A stretch of 64,000 nt of DNA from Acanthopleura granulata (taxonomy: Eukaryota > Mollusca > Polyplacophora > Chitonida > Chitonidae): NCBI GenBank assembly GCA_016165875.1, contig JABBOT010000011.1, positions 10,169,936 through 10,233,935 of the forward strand, written 5' to 3'. Position numbers and translations under genes: made by a program. Below the pieces are notes generated by a model that saw only the letters and a program-made list of their open reading frames with translations, ran no database searches and had not been told where the DNA came from. Shown here in pieces: positions 1 through 9,650 of the stretch. Within the stretch, counting starts at the first letter, position 1; the number at the start of each line of letters is the position of its first letter.

Positions 1-1530
1 CATAATCATCCCATCATTCCTCGCTGCACATACTAGAAAGCGTGTCGTCGCCCAGTGGTTACGGTGTTTGCTTAAGGGTTTACCACCACTGTAGCGACCC
101 CATATAAAACATTAAGCCTCGCCAAATCCCTCGGTACGAAACAAGGTTCAGTGCTATCGGGTTACACAACAAAGACAAAGACAAAGATGTTATAGCCTAT
201 TCTACCCCCAAAACTGAAGAAAATGTGGAATAAAAGGCATATTTTATGCTACCGATCTCTTTTACTCCCTCCGCAGAGATCATGAACTTTAGACCAATCA
301 ACGGCAAGCTTAGTTCACTGCAGTTGAAGAAGATATTTCAATGACGTCGGATGTGTGACGTCATATCTTCTTGTTGTGTGACACAAGAATGTAAAAGTTT
401 ACGCTACATGTATTGTGACGTCATACCTCTGAGCTCAGACTGAAACGTCATGGAGCATAATGTTTCTTTTTCCGACGTCATAGCGTTTCGGTTTGAAGCG
501 GGAAAAATGTAATCACAAAAGTAATCTGTTTAAATTATGTGAAAAAACACACTTTCTTCACTGAAGAAAATCCTGTTAATTCACCTCTTCATAAATTATG
601 TAAACGATAAAAGCAAATATACCAATTATACAAGTTCCAATCGTTTTATGTACAGAAATAAACATTCTCTTTATCTACCTTAATCCGCTCACCGCAGGGA
701 GGCCTACCGGCGGGATGTCCGTTCAAGGCACTAATCCTCTCTAAACATCACCAAGGCGAAATGCGATAAGGCGAGTTTGAAATTAAGGCGAAACAAGAAT
801 GAACCGGTATATTGAATGACAAACTCGAGGTCGCTTAAAGGATTATTTCTATTTAATGTGTATATTTGCACACGGCACGCACTTGACAGCGGGGTTGAAT
901 TTGGAATCACAAGGACATCTTTGGCGTGAGCTCAAAACCCTTCATTGGACTAAAAATTGAAGCCCCCCCCCCCGCCCACCTCCGTTATAGAACCTAGACA
1001 TTGGCTGCATTTACTTTGTAAAAAATATGTCTTAAAAATTAAGTGAAGGTATTTTCAGATACACTCTTTGAAGGTCTTTTTTATTGAATCTTACTTCCTT
1101 TTTAATGTTTTCCTTTCCTATATAGGTTTGTCAGTTTTCAATTAACCTAGTGAAACGTACATGTATGACTGTATAATGACTTCGAAAGACAAATCTCACA
1201 TTTCTTCTGGTCTCTTGCATGGTTTTTCCTTTTTCGGGATTTGGTATTCTAGAGATATCAATAAAATATTATTCCTTCCACTATTCATTTTACGGGGAAA
1301 GTGTCTTTAAAAGGAGATGCAATTAAAACTCCATAATTAGCGATTCGCACGACAGCGATATCTACATGTGCACATTGTATTAAAAATTATTTCAAATCTC
1401 TCTGGACCAGCGTATATTTCTTTTAAACGTAATTAAAATAGTTATACATCTTTCGGCGAACCCAGTCAATGTATCAAATCAGCAAAACCTAAAGCTGTAT
1501 ATTCTAACCTATAGAAACAATAAGATCGAC
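1..1530. other. Intergenic, no gene seen
   Basis: No ORF or splice-linked exon set stands out in either strand. There is a run of 13 C at about 963-975. The stretch at 45-165 has a weak tRNA-like look (CCCAGTGGTTA, then GGTTCAGTGC) and may be a decayed SINE head, but this is not secure. Confidence 0.5.
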
Positions 1531-1534
1531 ATTT

Positions 1535-1735
1535 TTTTATTAATTTTTTATGGTTTCTGGGTGGAGTGTACTGGGAGTACACCTCCGACCTTCCCTAACT
1601 ACCTGAAAAATCTAATGACTTAAAGCCGCACCCGAAACAGCGAGAGCTAGATTCGAACACACGGCCTCATGGTCAATGCTGAATACGATCAGGACACATA
1701 CATAGCTACAAGCCTGGCTGCATTATATATGTCCC
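1535..1735 (-). repeat. Degenerate tRNA-derived SINE (family 3)
   Basis: Read on the minus strand, it has a box-B-like word (GTGTTCGAATC) in the part that reads as a tRNA head, followed by a body that matches the better copy at 3,355-3,595 (the 'AGCGAGAG..AGGATTCGAACAC' zone on the plus strand). It is diverged and has no clear target duplication. Confidence 0.5.
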
Positions 1736-1903
1736 TGTATGTTAACAATTAAAATTAATGATTTCGAATAGCGTATGACAATGGAAGATATTTCCTTATG
1801 TTAAAACATCAGTATACTACTGACACGGGGGATGTCACAGGGCGGCATGACAGCGACAGAAGTAATTAAATATTTACAGAAAAAGAATAATAAACCAGCA
1901 TGG

Positions 1904-2034
1904 TGTCCGTTTTATACGAATAGGGTGTAAACGTTTCGTTAAACGTAACTACCATGGCGACATATCTCTACAGTTTATGTTGTCATGACAATTACGTTTG
2001 ACATAACTTACACCGTGCCTGTAAAACGGGCCCC
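1904..2034. mobile_element. MITE-like hairpin, copy 1
   Basis: The left arm (1,904-1,930, GTCCGTTTTATACGAA then AGGGTGTAA) and right arm (2,009-2,034, TTACACC then GTAAAACGGGC) are imperfect inverted repeats around about 80 bp. A second copy with the same arms is at 39,731-39,852. The small size, terminal inversion and lack of coding sequence fit a non-autonomous DNA transposon. The superfamily cannot be assigned. Confidence 0.6.
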
Positions 2035-2039
2035 GGAAA

Positions 2040-3350
2040 TATGAATATGACATGAATGAGAAAAAACAGTTGCCAGTCGAGGCGCTCTGGTCTTTATTTA
2101 TTCTTTTGTTTGTTATTTTATGTAGTTTGACAAATGGTTTCTGGGCAATTATGTCGCTTGCTTAAACCCAGTTAGTTATACGTGTAGATCCTTTTCGGCT
2201 GTGACTGCATGGCAGAATGTAATACTATGCATTTGTCTTCTCCATGAAACTCCATTGTCGTCTCCATGAAACACACGGAACACAAAGGGATCGGGCATAC
2301 AATTTCCCCTATGCACTTCCCAGTCCCAGGTCCAGTTCTTCCCACCACTATATCTCAGCTCCTTCCCAGCTGATCTCGCCTTCATCGCGTTAATCAATGT
2401 CAGCTGCTGTTATAGCCTATAAACAGCGCTGGACCGACAGACGTGTGTTCACCGGGTATCGATCGGCAGGCTAATACCGGCCTCTGCCTGTAAGGGTGAA
2501 CGCTATGCGCAGCCTGGGCAAGTCGCTGCATCAGCGGGCCACCTTGACACCCTCAACCACCCTGACAACCAGGCAGGGCCGTGCATCGTTCACGGAACCA
2601 TCACCTTGTGTGTCCATATCAACCCTAGCGTTTCGTAAGACATTACAGAATGGCACGAAGATGCTAATATGACATGTTATTTCCCAGACTTACCGTGCAG
2701 AATAGCGCTGCCACTGTCCACTTCGGTAATCACAAATCCATCGCTGATGCTGTGTGTACAATGGTGTTTTGGCAGCGACTGCCCTTTCACCCTACACAAA
2801 GACGAGTGACGTCATTAACCGATGGCCAATCAAAATGTCCGTTTAAATCAATTGTACCCTTCTCCAGAAGCTGATTTCGCGAGGATCCCCATAGCGACAG
2901 CACGATTTTCTTCCCAAAAATGTCACATGACTGTCATGTGATATAGAAAGAGCCTTTTTCTAAAATTTCTAATTCTTCAGCTCACAACGTTAATAGTGGC
3001 TTATGGAAATGTGTAACATTAATTTTGGATACGATTTGTTTTTTATTGAAAAGTTTCTTGATACATTACTCCTGATGTATTCACAAGCGATCATTATGAC
3101 TGGAAATATCCATGCAGTCTTACTGGGAAAGGTCTGACAGCAACACGCGAGGATGGTCGAAGCCTTCCCCGCGGCTCTGCTCGCTTACCCCCAACCGCAA
3201 TATAATTAACATTCTTGATTATAAAACATCAGTCACATAAATAAATAAGCGTGACTGGAAACTCTCCGACACGCTTTTGACTAACTGACAGATATTGCGC
3301 AGACTCCAATCTATACCTATCGCTGGTTCGGCTGTGAAATTAATTCTGCA
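2040..3350. other. Intergenic, no gene seen
   Basis: It includes a GC-richer patch at 2,430-2,620. A 73-codon minus-strand ORF (2,176-2,397) has a protein-like composition but no recognised family, signal or splice support, so no gene is called. Confidence 0.45.
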
Positions 3351-3354
3351 TTTA

Positions 3355-3595
3355 TTTATTTATTTATTTGAATGGTGTTTAACGCGGTACTTTTCAGCGG
3401 TTAGTTTAATGAGTTAATTAAGGAAATCGGATCGACTGTTCAGAATAAACCACTGACCACCGCCCGTAAAACCTTCTGTCTTCAAGTCGCAGCTGGAACA
3501 GCGAGAGTAGGATTCGAACACGCGACCTCATTTCATAAGGTCCTCGCAGCGACCGAGCTAGCGCTCTATGCAACGGAGCGGGCGAATGAGTTTGA
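3355..3595 (-). repeat. tRNA-derived SINE (family 3)
   Basis: On the minus strand it starts with a tRNA-like head: CATAGAGCGCTAGCTCGG resembles box A, and GTTCGAATCC is a perfect box B. It ends in a 3' tail of AAATAAATAAATAAAT following CACCATTCAA. The order of head, body and A/T-rich simple tail is that of a Pol III SINE. Confidence 0.7.
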
Positions 3596-3674
3596 AGAGG
3601 GGGGATAGATGAATCTGCATCGCGAAGGCCATGCGTGGTTTCCGTGTCGACGGGTTTATTGTGTTAGTTTGATT

Positions 3675-3840
3675 GATTGTGTTTAACATCGCGTTGAACG
3701 ACTTCGACCACGACGGTGTCTCCTTGTGGCAGACCGCACCCAGGGCCGAAATATTTGTAGTTCTGACTTGCTGGAATGCCATGCCGAAGACAACACATGC
3801 CATGTACCCTATTATACTGACACCTAGGCAACCAGTACAT
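3675..3840 (-). repeat. Partial SINE (family 2)
   Basis: The conserved body words of family 2 (GCCGAAGACA, TGACACC, GTTTAACATCG) are shared with the better copy at 55,015-55,350. The tRNA head is mostly missing. Confidence 0.45.
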
Positions 3841-3921
3841 GTATATCTATAGATTACGGGACATACACTCTATCGCATTGAGCCAACACAAGCGGGGCCA
3901 ATACAGTGTAAAAAAATCACT

Positions 3922-4040
3922 TATGTATTTATTAATTTATTTCATTGGTGTTTTACACGTTGCTGAAGAATATTTCACTTACACCACGATCGCCAGCACT
4001 ATGGTGGGAGGAAATTGGGCAGAGCCTGAGCTGGGCTTGA
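3922..4040 (-). repeat. 3' half of SINE (family 1)
   Basis: It carries the reverse complement of the family 1 3' end (ATTTATTTCATTGGTGTTTTAC, then GAATATTTCACTTA, then ATGGTGGGAGGAAA). It is truncated before the tRNA head. Confidence 0.65.
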
Positions 4041-4910
4041 TGTAATAATTATTACACTATGGGTTGCATTTGCTACATGTAATGTATAGGTAGTAAGTCC
4101 TGCTCATAGTGTAGTGATTATTACATCATGGGTAATATTCACCGAGTGCCATCTGCCCATGCAGTATGTAATGTGTATTACACTATGGGTAGGCATTAAC
4201 CATGCACGTTTCTGGGCATTGCGTCGAGGCGCCCGTAATACAATACATGAGGGGTCAGTGGCTCCAGCACGAGATATCAGTGGAAGTTTAGGCTATTAGG
4301 TATTTACTGAAGGGTGAACAAAGTTCCGTCCGTGGGTATTGAATGTCATTGATCAAACAAAGTGGTCTCCCTTAATCTTCATATTTTCAAAGTGGCTTGT
4401 ATCTATGTGACAGTCGCGGTCTAGCACTCCAGCCAGCTTAGTAGTGACTCTCAGCTGAGAATAGTCGGCCCGGTGTCAGTATAATGTGACCGGAAAGGGT
4501 GTCGTGTCTAGTGTCTTCGGCATGATGCTCCAGTGGCGGTAACGCTTTGGCGGCATGGGCTCGCTCTGCCACAAGAAGACACACAACAGATGTATACGCC
4601 AGAAGGTCTCCTCGTCGTCGTATAACTGAAACATTGTTGAGTATGACGTTAAACCTCAAGCACTGTCTCACCAACTCACCGATATATATAGATGTATAGA
4701 ACTGAATACATTTTATTACATAATGGGCACAATAATTATCACATAATTGGGTAATTACTTTATCTTTAGTGTACGTACTTCAGCAGAATGATTACATTAT
4801 GGGTAAGACTTGCTCACAATAATGTAACAATGTTAAATTACGGGTAGCAATTGATACCCATTGTGTGATAATTATTTCACGTTTAGATTTTATTACACTA
4901 CAGGAGTCTA
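4040..4910. repeat. Cluster of ATTACAYTATGGGTA words, with an embedded SINE
   Basis: Variants of ATTACACTATGGGTA recur near 4,052, 4,116, 4,177, 4,713, 4,790 and 4,835, on a background rich in TAATTATTACA. A family 2 SINE occupies 4,435-4,680 between two groups of these words. They may be parts of one interrupted non-autonomous element. No terminal inverted repeat could be fixed by eye. Confidence 0.45.
4435..4680 (+). repeat. SINE (family 2)
   Basis: It shares GTCTTCGGCATGATGCTCCAGTGGCGG-type words and a 3' end with GAGTATGACGTTAAACCTCAAGCACT (quoted loosely; these are variants) with copies at 13,005, 27,080 and 55,015. The head is degenerate. Confidence 0.5.
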
Positions 4911-5470
4911 GTGCGTTGTTGTGGCATTAGTGAAAAATTCTTGAGGACTGCATAGGATGTTTAACACAGACAACATGGAATGAACAGCGTGCGCTACATG
5001 TGACATATGACCTTGGACTGGCGTGACCCTTCAACACGTGAATAACAGGTGTTCTCACAGAAATAATTTGCCCTCCCCCCAAAAAAACAAATAAAGAACA
5101 TTCCATTATGTTGCTGTATTAATATGGTAGAGTACTTCCCTGAAAATAATTAAAAGTCATGAAAAACACTATTTTTCTAGTCACAATGTTTCTTGAAGAC
5201 ATTTTGAACTATACTATTCATTTTACACAGTATATATATTAATATGCTTTTTATAGTTAAACTGTGTAGGATTTTTATATTTCTTGGAAGCATTTTAAGC
5301 CTTATCATTAATCTCATATTGTATACTTCTTTTACACGCTTGTGCACCTACCGATGTTTCCTGGGAGCCTTTTTGCCTTATAATTGAAATAATGTAAATA
5401 TTTAAATAATACGTGTTAAATATTTCATGAAGTATCATTTTAGCCTACGGTAAAATGCTTGTTAAAAGTC
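4911..5470. other. AT-rich intergenic, nothing recognised
   Basis: AT-rich DNA with short A and T runs. No coding or repeat structure is seen. Confidence 0.5.
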
Positions 5471-5473
5471 GAT

Positions 5474-5720
5474 AGGGGACCTCGGTGGCAGAGAGGGTTG
5501 GCGCTCCAATGTGGCCTTATGACCCCGTGTCTCTCACCAATGCGGTCGCTGGAAGTTCAAGTTCATCTCATGCTGACTTCCTCTCCGGCGAGAAGGTTCG
5601 CCAGCAACCTGCCGATATTCGTGGGTTTCCCCCAAACTCTGTTCGGTTTCCTTCCACCATAATGCTGAATAAGTGAAATATTCTTGAGTACGGCACAAAA
5701 CACCGATCAAGTAAATAAAT
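5474..5720 (+). repeat. SINE (family 1), left arm of an inverted pair
   Basis: A nearly full-length copy: head GGGGACCTCGGTGGC, box-B-like GGAAGTTCAAG, body CTGACTTCCTCTCCGGCG, and 3' end GAATATTCTTGAGTACGGC-like sequence with a short AAATAAAT tail. It lies directly against an opposite-strand copy. Confidence 0.75.
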
Positions 5721-5722
5721 AT

Positions 5723-5898
5723 GGGAGAAAACCAGGGTAGAGCCCGGAAATACCCCACGACCATCCGCAGATTGGTGGCAGACCTTCCCTCGTACGGCGG
5801 GACAGGGAGCCAGCATGAGCTGAACTTGAACTCACAGCGACCGCATTGGTGGAAGACTTCTGGGTCATTTTGTTGCACTAGCGCGCTAACCAACAATA
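5723..5898 (-). repeat. SINE (family 1), right arm of an inverted pair
   Basis: The reverse complement of family 1, from the GGGAGAAAACC part of the body back to the tRNA-like head at GCGCTAACCAAC. With the neighbouring plus-strand copy it can form a long hairpin. The 170-codon minus-strand ORF across the pair is a by-product of the inversion. Confidence 0.7.
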
Positions 5899-6271
5899 AA
5901 TAAATTAAAGTGAATATGTGTACAATGCAGGGCCAGGCTGGAAAGCCGCCACGGCCGCTGAGTAGTGATACCGAGGATAAACATAATGAATAAAATAAAT
6001 AGAACTGGCCACTTCTGTCGTGTTCACTATGGCAGATGCTGGACAATTCAATCTAAACCGTGTCATACCACGTCGACGTGTTGCTACGTTTCTTTTATTT
6101 AGTACAGTACATTAACATTAAAAGACGCAGAACACGTGACCTTTTTGAATCACGTGAATCATTTTTATGATCAACACTTCTCTCTACATATAAATGTCTC
6201 AGACTAAAACTCGCTGTTCCATGAATCAAACACATTCCCTAATAAACAACAATGGTATTTAACAAAACCGA
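5899..6271. other. Intergenic, nothing recognised
   Basis: No coding or repeat signal is seen between the SINE pair and the 35-bp array. Confidence 0.45.
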
Positions 6272-6900
6272 TCGCATGAATCAACGTGCTATCACCTCCA
6301 ACAGACGACTGTAAATCAGCGTGTCATGACCTCCACCAGACAAGTGTAGATCAGGGTGCAATGACCTCTACCAGACGACTTGTAACTCAACGTGTCAGGA
6401 CCTCCACCAGGCGACCGCATATCACCGTGACATCACCTCCACTAGACGGTTTCAGATCAGCGTATTATGAAGTCCAACAGACGACTGCAGATCACCGTGC
6501 CATGACCTCCAACATACGACTTAAGATTAGTGCACCATGACCTCCAGCACAAAACTGTAGATCAGCGCGTCATGACCTCCACCGACAGCTTTAGATCATC
6601 GTGCCATGACCTCCACCAGACGACTGTAGATCAGCATATCATGACCTGCAAAAGACGACTGTTGATTAGCGCGCCATGACCTCCAACAGAGGACTTTCGA
6701 TCAGCGCGCCATGATCTCCTCCAGACGACTGTAGATCAGCGTGCTATAGCTTCCAGCAGACGACTGTAGGTCAATGTGCCATGACCTCCATCAGACGACT
6801 TTAGATCAGCGTACCATGACCTGCAAAAGATGACGTAAGATCAGTCTACCATGACCTCCACCAGACGACTGTAGATCAGTGTATCATGACCACCAAGCGA
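6272..6900 (-). repeat. 35-bp minisatellite, 17 units
   Basis: About 17 head-to-tail units of 35 bp (two or three differ by 1 bp) run from 6,290 to 6,892. The plus strand reads CATGACCTCCACCAGACGAC followed by TGTAGATCAGCGTGC. In the reverse complement each unit contains GAGGTCATGGCACGCTGA. That is the codon string Glu-Val-Met-Ala-Arg-stop, matching the last codons of the TLR gene at 9,623. No TLR sequence is recognised next to this array. Confidence 0.9.
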
Positions 6901-6911
6901 GAAGCTACCTC

Positions 6912-7097
6912 TTCCTTCTACTTCGCTACAACTTCGTGTAGTGGCCAACCCGGTGGTATGCTCTGTAACCTGCTTCCTTCTACTGCGCTACAACTTTGTG
7001 TAGTGGCCAACCCGGTGGTATGCTCTGTAACCTGCTTCCTTCTACTGCGCTACAACTTCGTGTAGTGGCCAACCCGGTGGTATGCTCTGTAACCTGC
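6912..7097. repeat. 62-bp tandem repeat, 3 copies
   Basis: Three near-identical 62-bp units start at 6,912, 6,974 and 7,036, each beginning TTCCTTCTACT and ending CTCTGTAACCTGC. They differ by only a few substitutions, so the expansion is recent. Each unit holds a short inverted repeat (CTACAACTTCGTGTAG). Confidence 0.95.
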
Positions 7098-8409
7098 TTC
7101 CTGTGGCCCACTTTCAGCTGATAACGTCGGCCCTCTGCATGGCATGCATTTGACAGCACGGTTTATTATTTATCTCAGATGTCACTGAAAATTCTATGTT
7201 TCAAGTAACGTCGAAGAGGAGATTTCTGCTTCCTAAAAGGACCTGGTGTGCCTAATCGCCCGCATTCTATAAGGAACTGTGCACCTGAATTAGCGAAATA
7301 GACTATAGCTGTGATTAACATATGCTGAAATAGTTGTAAGACCATTTGTTTGTCAAGAGAGACCATACCTGCTTTAGCGCTGCAAAAGCCTTCAGTACAA
7401 AACAACTGTAGTCTTGGGCTGATTTCAGTAATTTATTAATCTAAAACTTCACGACAATGCTTTGTCTTTGAAACAGGAAGTTGAAATTTTAACACATATT
7501 ATAGCCTGAAGAGACGTAACCTCACCAGTTCTACATGTTGGAAGTCGATATAATTGCAAGAAAAATGCAGTTAAAACACATTTTTACGATATAAACTCCA
7601 TAAGTTTGCTTTCGAGACTAAGACTTCTAATAATTCAAACACTATAAAGGCATGTTGGATATAGTGGGAGGAGTCCAGTATGTTTTCACGGTGTGCGTCA
7701 CTAGTTACTTGTAGACCGTGATCGACTTCACTTTAAACCGTTTCTGGCATTGCCAAGTATGAAATCGTTGTCAAGCTTTAATGTATTATTTTTGTATATA
7801 TAAATGAAATTTATTTTACCTCATTTAGTTATTTTATCTCTCGGCAATATGTCTTAATATTTAAATGTTATGAAGTTGTATTTTATAAAAAAAATAACAA
7901 ACAAAACTCCACAACAATTTAGTTCGGAGTTAATTAGGTTGCTGGTATTACGAAACAAATTACTCTCAAAGTCCATTTCCTAGCATTCCGTACATGTTTA
8001 AAATAATTATGACCTCACCCTATTAATAATGATAATTATGAGCTCTTTATGAGGGTTTAACATGATAAATTACAGAAAATTATTCAGCTATTATTTTTTG
8101 CTGTTGCATTGACTTTCAAAATATGCATGTGCAGAGCTTGCATGGGCTGTATGTTACGTGCCATTTACAAAAGGCAATGTTCTGTATGACTAGAGCTTAG
8201 AACTGAATATAGGCGACAATTAAGTCAAGAGAAGGGAACTGTAGGAGTTACTGGTCGTACTTTCTGGTCTACGTTAAACACTGCAAATTGTGGAAAATCG
8301 CCGTGCAACAAATGTAATTTTCAGGCTTATGGTTAAAAAGGAAACCTGGATTCGAACTCTCTCCCAAGGAAATGCAGATATCCTCAGTGACTTCTGTAAC
8401 CCTTATACC
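7098..8409. other. Intergenic, nothing recognised
   Basis: AT-rich DNA with scattered short ORFs on both strands. None has a recognisable domain or splice-linked partner. Confidence 0.5.
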
Positions 8410-8697
8410 TTTATGAATGGAGGGGGCCTCCGTGGCTCAGTCGGTTAGCGTGCTATGGCAGCACAATGACCGAAGCCTCCCACCAATGCGGTCGCTGTGA
8501 GTTCAAGACCAGCTCATGCTGGCTTCCTCTCCGGCCGTACGTGGGAAGGTCTGCCAGCAACCTGCGGATGGTCGTAGGTTTCCTCCGGGGTCTGCGCGGT
8601 TTTCTCTCACCATAATGCTGGCCGCCGTCGTATAAGCGAAATATTCTTGAGTCCGGCGTTAAACACCAATCAAATAAATAAATAAATTTATGAATGG
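8410..8697 (+). mobile_element. Full-length tRNA-derived SINE with 11-bp target duplication
   Basis: The element body is 8,421-8,686. Its head, GGCCTCCGTGGCTCAGTCGG, is tRNA-like with a box A (TGGCTCAGTCGG), and GAGTTCAAGACC is box-B-like. The middle contains CTTCCTCTCCGGCCGTACGT, and the end is a (AAAT)n tail after AACACCAATC. The direct repeat TTTATGAATGG flanks it exactly at 8,410-8,420 and 8,687-8,697, which is the target-site duplication of LINE-driven retrotransposition. This is the best reference copy of family 1 in the window. Confidence 0.9.
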
Positions 8698-8763
8698 TGG
8701 ATGTTCGGACTTTAAGCTTAAGAATTGACAAAAATGATCACACTGTTGTACATATCAAAATTT

Positions 8764-8925
8764 ACTTATTGATTTATTTCGTTGGTGTCTTACAACTTAC
8801 TCAAGAATATTTCACTTATACCACGGCGGCCAGCATTGTGGTGGGAGCAAACCGGTCAGGCAACGGGGGATACACAAGACCATCCTCCGAGAGCTGCATG
8901 GCGGACCTTACCACGTACGGCCTAC
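8764..8925 (-). repeat. Partial SINE (family 1)
   Basis: Reverse complement of the 3' end and body of family 1 (GAATATTTCACTTATACCAC, GGCGGCCAGCATTGTGGTGG). The head side is badly decayed. Confidence 0.65.
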
Positions 8926-9440
8926 ACATCGACGTTCATCAAATCTCAAGTGTGGCGGCACGTACAAATTCATAGGTGTCAATTTGAGTAAACATTTCTG
9001 GTTGACGTCGCTATTAGTGTAGAAAATGAAAACGGCAGGTCTCTGTTTCAACAGAAAGGTATCATTTTGGTTTAAAAGAGGCATTATAGCTGGTTATAAA
9101 TCAACAACTATCTCTCCCAAGGCCGTGAAACTAGAACGAGCGTCTCCTCCAACATTTATATCTGTGATTCGTGAATTTATAAAACTGCACACGGCTTTTG
9201 AAAATGACATTTTCTTATCGTACCTCCCCAGGCCTTGTCTTACCATTTCGTGAGTATTTACATTTACTGGTTTGAGCTTTCGGATTTAACGTCTACTTTG
9301 AACAGACTACATTCACATAAAGCTGTTAAGCATCGGTCAATTGCTATATTTCAACGTTTACCATATACATGTATATTCATTATGAGGAACATTGTCTGCT
9401 ACTGGCGTGGAAATTGTGGACACGTGAAATATGTGTTGAC
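8926..9440. other. Intergenic downstream of the TLR gene
   Basis: No coding signal is recognised. Small plus-strand ORFs here have no family resemblance. The stretch runs into the minisatellite at the TLR 3' end. Confidence 0.45.
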
Positions 9441-9442
9441 TG

Positions 9443-9650
9443 TAGACTAGTGTGCCATAACCTGCAGTGAACGCTTGCAGATTAACGCGCCAGGTCAGTG
9501 TGCCATGATCTCTAGCAAACGACTGCAGATCAGTGCGCTTTGCCCTTAGCAGACAGCGGTAAATCATCGTGCCATGACGACTGAAGATCAGCGTATCCTA
9601 ACCTCCACCCGACGACTGTACATCAGCGTGCGATGACCTCCAGGAGGCGG
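9443..9650 (-). repeat. 35-bp minisatellite overlapping the TLR stop codon
   Basis: About six diverged units continue from the 3' flank into the TLR coding end. The last unit (GATGACCTCCAGGAGGC on the plus strand) encodes the C-terminal Leu-Leu-Glu-Val-Ile-Ala-Arg-stop of the receptor. The array has the same orientation as the gene. It is more diverged than the 6.3-kb array. Confidence 0.85.

Noticed and set aside
2176..2397. 73-codon minus-strand ORF with protein-like composition
   Set aside because: No recognised domain, no splice partners and no repeat match; not enough to call a gene.
5534..6046. 170-codon minus-strand ORF
   Set aside because: Runs through the inverted SINE pair and has no independent domain.
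6272..6900. Regular 35-bp periodicity resembling a CRISPR array
   Set aside because: The whole 35 bp recurs with scattered substitutions; there are no constant repeats with unique spacers, and this is animal DNA.
8421..8500. Possible tRNA gene (box A and box B words)
   Set aside because: It cannot fold as a full cloverleaf, is followed by a SINE body and tail, and is flanked by a target duplication.
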